From: an uncultured Bacillus sp.
GTDB lineage: Bacteria; Bacillota; Bacilli; Bacillales; DSM-1321
Reading direction: 5' to 3'
DNA length: 18,040 nucleotides
Assembly: GCA_934215995.1 (NCBI GenBank)
Contig: CAKQBC010000012.1
Coordinates: forward strand, 1-18,040
In this document: piece by piece, positions 15,510 through 18,040 of the stretch
Numbering within the stretch: the first letter of the stretch is position 1
Layout of the letters: each line of letters opens with the position of its first letter
Program-made: the position numbers and the translations under genes
Notes under the pieces: generated by a model
What the model was told of the DNA's origin: nothing
Seen by the model: only the letters and a program-made list of their open reading frames with translations
The model's database searches: none

Positions 15510-16706
15510 TCATGCCGCACTTCGTTTTCTGTCAGCCTCTTTGCTTTTGGAAAAATGGACCCATGCGGCATTAAGCAGCAGCAAAATGCATGAAGTCATA
15601 AATACATACGGGATTCCATATGTGCTTGCGATTTGCGCCCCCATCAATGGTCCTGCGACACTACCGATATGAAGGGCAGTCTGATTATATCCGAATGCCT
15701 TCCCAGTGAATTCGGCAGGGATTATTTTTTTCAAATACGTGTTGATCGCAGGCAGCAAGCCTCCCAGGCCGAATCCCAGCAAGAAGCGAATGACGATCAG
15801 CTGCGCTACGTCCGAAGCCAGTACATGCATCGCAAATACGATGGCTGCAAAGATCAGGCACCGGACCAAAACACGTTCCGGCCCGATTTTATCGCTCAGC
15901 TTTCCAAGCATCGGGGCTGCGATGATGTTTGACACCCCGGAAGCTGCTGTCACTATGCCTGCCAGCAGTGCGACATATTCTGTCGGGCCGGACAGGTCTC
16001 CTACATACAGCGTGATGAATGGCTGAATCGACATGATTGCCGATTGCAGGAGAAAGGAAGTGACAAAAATGCTGATCGTCAGTTTAAGGACCATTTTGTT
16101 CCGTACAGGCGGCCCTGTTTGCTCCACCTTAGCTTTCTTTGCCTGTTGGAAATTTTCTTTAACAAACAAAGTGATAATAAAGGTGATCACTAAGATGATC
16201 CCCGTAATCCAAAAAACATGGCGAAGACCGATCGTATCCCCGAGGAAGCCCCCAAGTACAGGCCCGATCAGCGTCCCGCTGACGCCGCCGGTTGATAATA
16301 TCCCAAGCGCCTTTCCGCTTTCATTGCCGGGTGTCTGGGATGCCACAAGGATAATCGAGGCAGGGATGAATCCGGATACGGCACCCATCAGGAGCCGCAG
16401 GCCGACAAGCTGATATGTATCCTGCACAAAGCCCATTAGGATCATAATGACAGCCATGCCAAGACTAGCCCTGATCAGCATCGGTTTCCGCCCGTACTTG
16501 TCGGCAAGCTTCCCCCAGATCGGAGAAAAGATGGCCGCAGTCACAAATGTGCTGCTGAATGCAAGGGACGACCAAAGCTCCACCTGGTCATGCTCGCCAA
16601 GAAGCTGTACATAGAGCGGCAAAAACGGAATGACAAGATTCATCCCGGCTGCCGTAAAGAAACATCCGATCCAGCAAATATATAAATTTCGTTTCCATAC
16701 TGCCAC
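15510..16706 (-). CDS. MdtG-like major facilitator drug efflux transporter
   Basis: This is a 398-residue MFS protein with about 12 hydrophobic helices. Signatures are motif A GKLADKYGRK (65-74), a motif-B-like LRLLMGAVSG near R104, the antiporter motif C region GGVSGTLIGPVLGG (140-153), and a motif A repeat GKLSDKIGPE after the central loop. The N terminus (WKRNLYICWIGCFFTAAG then IPFLPLYV) closely resembles E. coli MdtG as I recall it, so export of drugs or small amphiphiles (DHA1 type, proton antiport) is likely; the natural substrate is unknown. The GTG at 16706 has AAGG seven bases upstream. It lies between niaR and pheA, which are neighbours in B. subtilis, so it is an accessory insertion. 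No NiaR-type site is seen upstream. Confidence 0.88.
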   Translation of the reverse strand: MAVWKRNLYICWIGCFFTAAGMNLVIPFLPLYVQLLGEHDQVELWSSLAFSSTFVTAAIFSPIWGKLADKYGRKPMLIRASLGMAVIMILMGFVQDTYQLVGLRLLMGAVSGFIPASIILVASQTPGNESGKALGILSTGGVSGTLIGPVLGGFLGDTIGLRHVFWITGIILVITFIITLFVKENFQQAKKAKVEQTGPPVRNKMVLKLTISIFVTSFLLQSAIMSIQPFITLYVGDLSGPTEYVALLAGIVTAASGVSNIIAAPMLGKLSDKIGPERVLVRCLIFAAIVFAMHVLASDVAQLIVIRFLLGFGLGGLLPAINTYLKKIIPAEFTGKAFGYNQTALHIGSVAGPLMGAQIASTYGIPYVFMTSCILLLLNAAWVHFSKSKEADRKRSAA

Positions 16707-16825
16707 ATTGATGCCTTCTTTCTATACTAAGTAATCGTCAGGCAATACCAACCCATCTATATGCCTTGCTTTACTGTTGCATACCTCGAGCCGAGGCGTT
16801 CTAAACCTCCACTCGCTTTGCAGGG

Positions 16826-16852
16826 AAAAAGCCCGGGTGTAAGGCCCCGGGC
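16826..16852 (-). terminator. Terminator after pheA
   Basis: GCCCGGG (16831-16837) and CCCGGGC (16846-16852) form a 7-bp GC stem with an 8-base loop, followed leftward by five T residues. It starts 14 bases after the pheA stop. The remaining gap to the transporter gene (16707-16825) holds no gene; a weak TATAGA lies near 16730. Confidence 0.88.
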
Positions 16853-16865
16853 ATGTACAGTCAGC

Positions 16866-17744
16866 CTACTTTCCCTGATTTGCGGAAACGAGGCCCCTGA
16901 TTGAAAAGCTGCGATAGCTGCCAAGCACGGACACGGAGCAGCCAAGAGCCTGCAGCTCCTGGATCGCCCCCGGAATGAGAATGCCATCCATCGCCATCTC
17001 TATATCCACAATGAAAAAGTAATTGCCGAGCCCTGTTTTCATCGGGCGCGATTCGATTTTCGACAAATCGAGCTTTCTCCAGGAAAAAGCGGATAAGACC
17101 TGATGGAGCACGCCCGGATGGTTATCCGGCAGTTCAATCATCAAAGTTGTTTTCCTTTGGTTTTCCGCTGCATCGGTATCCGGGAAAGGGATATCCTTTT
17201 TGCTGACCACAATGAATCTCGTCGTATTGTGGCTGTAGTCATGGATATTTTGCCTTGCGATTTCCAAACCGTATTCGGCACCTGCCAGTTCACTTGCAAT
17301 CGCGCCGATAAGCTGATCCGGGTTGTTTTTCACATATTCAGCAGCGGCTGCGGTCGATGTGACATTTTCACAAGGAACTCCCTTTAGCTCCTTATGGAGA
17401 AATTTATGGCACTGGGCAATCGCATGGGAATGCGAATACACAGTCCTGACTTCTTTCCAACGGTCTTTATGGTCCGGGTGGACCATAAAATGCTGCTGTA
17501 TGGGCGTGTTCACTTCACCGACAATCGGGAGCTTCACTTCATGCACCAAATAGTCTACCGTAATCGTAACCGACCCTTCCAGGGCATTTTCCAGGGGCAC
17601 AAGCGCTGCATCCGCTTCATCGGCGAGCACTGCATCCAGGCATTCCGGAATCGTCATTTTAGGCTCAAGCACTTCGTTCGGAAAGGTCTTTGCAGCCGTA
17701 AAGTGATTGAACGTTGCAAATGGCCCCAAGTATACTATTTTCAT
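16866..17744 (-). CDS. pheA: Prephenate dehydratase with ACT domain
   Basis: PheA converts prephenate to phenylpyruvate, the committed step to phenylalanine. The 292-residue monofunctional enzyme starts with YLGPFATF (5-12), has VPLENALEGSV (49-59), a conserved YSHSHAIAQC (103-112), and the catalytic-site motif NTTRFIV (173-179). The C-terminal ACT domain, about 199-278, carries PGVLHQVLSAF and KIESRP, the elements that form the phenylalanine feedback site. The LGP-x-ATF variant of the usual GTF motif also occurs in B. subtilis PheA as I recall. The ATG at 17744 has AAGGGGAG upstream with a longer than ideal spacing of 11 bases. It is followed by a terminator and is separate from the transporter gene. 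Confidence 0.96.
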   Translation of the reverse strand: MKIVYLGPFATFNHFTAAKTFPNEVLEPKMTIPECLDAVLADEADAALVPLENALEGSVTITVDYLVHEVKLPIVGEVNTPIQQHFMVHPDHKDRWKEVRTVYSHSHAIAQCHKFLHKELKGVPCENVTSTAAAAEYVKNNPDQLIGAIASELAGAEYGLEIARQNIHDYSHNTTRFIVVSKKDIPFPDTDAAENQRKTTLMIELPDNHPGVLHQVLSAFSWRKLDLSKIESRPMKTGLGNYFFIVDIEMAMDGILIPGAIQELQALGCSVSVLGSYRSFSIRGLVSANQGK

Positions 17745-17876
17745 TCTGCCAACAGCTCCCCTTGCTCTTTAAACTTTGCATGAAACCGGCCTTTATCGAC
17801 AGCCAGATTATGCACAATTGATCCCACTTATAACCAGACAGAAAATAAGACTGGTTCAATTTTCACTTATTGCTCT

Positions 17877-17905
17877 ATGGTAGGTTATTTTTCCGAATTT
17901 TTCAA
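17877..17905 (-). promoter_or_regulatory. Candidate pheA promoter
   Basis: Read leftward, TTGAAA (17900-17905) and TACCAT (17877-17882) are 17 bases apart. The predicted start point near 17870 implies a leader of about 126 bases. The leader contains no T-box consensus and no obvious terminator, but it has ATAAGTG twice flanking an AACCAG/CTGGTT hairpin. Confidence 0.5.
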
Positions 17906-17934
17906 CATTTTAAATTGAAGCCATGCACAATCCC

Positions 17935-17965
17935 AAAAAAGAAAAGACAGCTTTTCAGCTGTCTT
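17935..17965 (-). terminator. Terminator of the gene upstream of pheA
   Basis: AAGACAGCT (17944-17952) pairs perfectly with AGCTGTCTT (17957-17965) around a TTTC loop. Read leftward the stem is followed by TTCTTTTTT, a canonical intrinsic terminator. The gene it serves lies beyond the right edge; obg or pheB would be expected from B. subtilis gene order. Confidence 0.85.
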
Positions 17966-18040
17966 CAGACTGTTGACAAACGCTCGCATTCTTCGTTGCT
18001 TGCCCGGCTCGACTGACAAACGTTTTCAATCAGTCTGATG
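17966..18040. repeat. Repeat-like sequence at the right edge
   Basis: CAGACTG (17966-17972) and CAGTCTG (18031-18037) are inverse complements, and TGACAAACG occurs twice (17974-17982 and 18014-18022), 40 bases apart. One leftward frame is open from the window edge to a TGA and ends in ECERLSTV, so this could instead be the tail of a coding sequence. It does not match the C terminus of Obg or PheB as I recall them. Confidence 0.4.

Noticed and set aside
15510..16706. The transporter as the niacin permease NiaP
   Set aside because: Its N terminus and motif order resemble MdtG efflux proteins, and no GTGTC-TT-GACAC site is seen upstream, whereas niaP is normally a NiaR target.
17665..17859. A 64-codon leftward frame overlapping the start of pheA
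   Set aside because: It starts with TTG without a ribosome binding site, overlaps pheA by 80 bases out of frame and looks like random composition; it is not pheB.

Overview
The window is a piece of core chromosome from an endospore-forming member of the Bacillaceae. The evidence is the gene order (spoVB, yrbG, yrzE, yajC, tgt, queA, ruvB, ruvA, bofC, safA, nadA, nadC, nadB, nifS, niaR, pheA), which follows Bacillus subtilis as I remember it, strong AGGAGG-type ribosome binding sites, frequent TTG/GTG starts and several sporulation genes. No phage, insertion sequence, CRISPR array, rRNA or tRNA is visible, and I see no obviously new multi-gene system. The window is mostly conserved housekeeping and sporulation DNA with a few accessory insertions.

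Layout, left to right. The 3' end of spoVB runs rightward into the window and meets a leftward DUF421 membrane protein gene (yrbG) with one base between their stop codons. A small membrane protein gene (yrzE) runs rightward. A strong two-way terminator (about 1599-1632) then closes a long leftward cluster that begins near 6.1 kb: ruvA, ruvB, a DUF2905 small membrane protein, queA, tgt and yajC. It combines Holliday junction branch migration, queuosine tRNA modification and a Sec translocase accessory subunit. Next come leftward sporulation genes: bofC (forespore-to-mother-cell signalling), an APH/CotS-like kinase-fold gene overlapping the end of safA, and safA itself (LysM spore coat morphogen) with a sigma-E-like -10. 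A single SRPBCC-fold gene with its own sigma-A promoter and terminator lies beside it.

The NAD module follows: a leftward nadB-nadC-nadA operon (de novo quinolinate and nicotinate mononucleotide synthesis) divergent from nifS (cysteine desulfurase, likely sulfur donor for the NadA 4Fe-4S cluster) and niaR (the niacin-responsive repressor). A GTGTC-TT-GACAC operator overlaps the nifS -35 in the shared promoter region, giving a self-contained feedback-regulated unit. An MdtG-like drug efflux transporter has been placed between niaR and pheA. pheA (prephenate dehydratase with ACT domain) has a roughly 126-base leader. The right edge holds a terminator and a repeat-like sequence from whatever lies upstream.

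The points most worth a second look are a perfect 9-bp inverted repeat straddling the ruvA -10 where a LexA box would be expected, the kinase-like gene translationally coupled to safA, four Lys/Glu/Pro/Ile repeats in SafA, and the repeat-like right edge. Family assignments come from remembered sequences; no database search was run.
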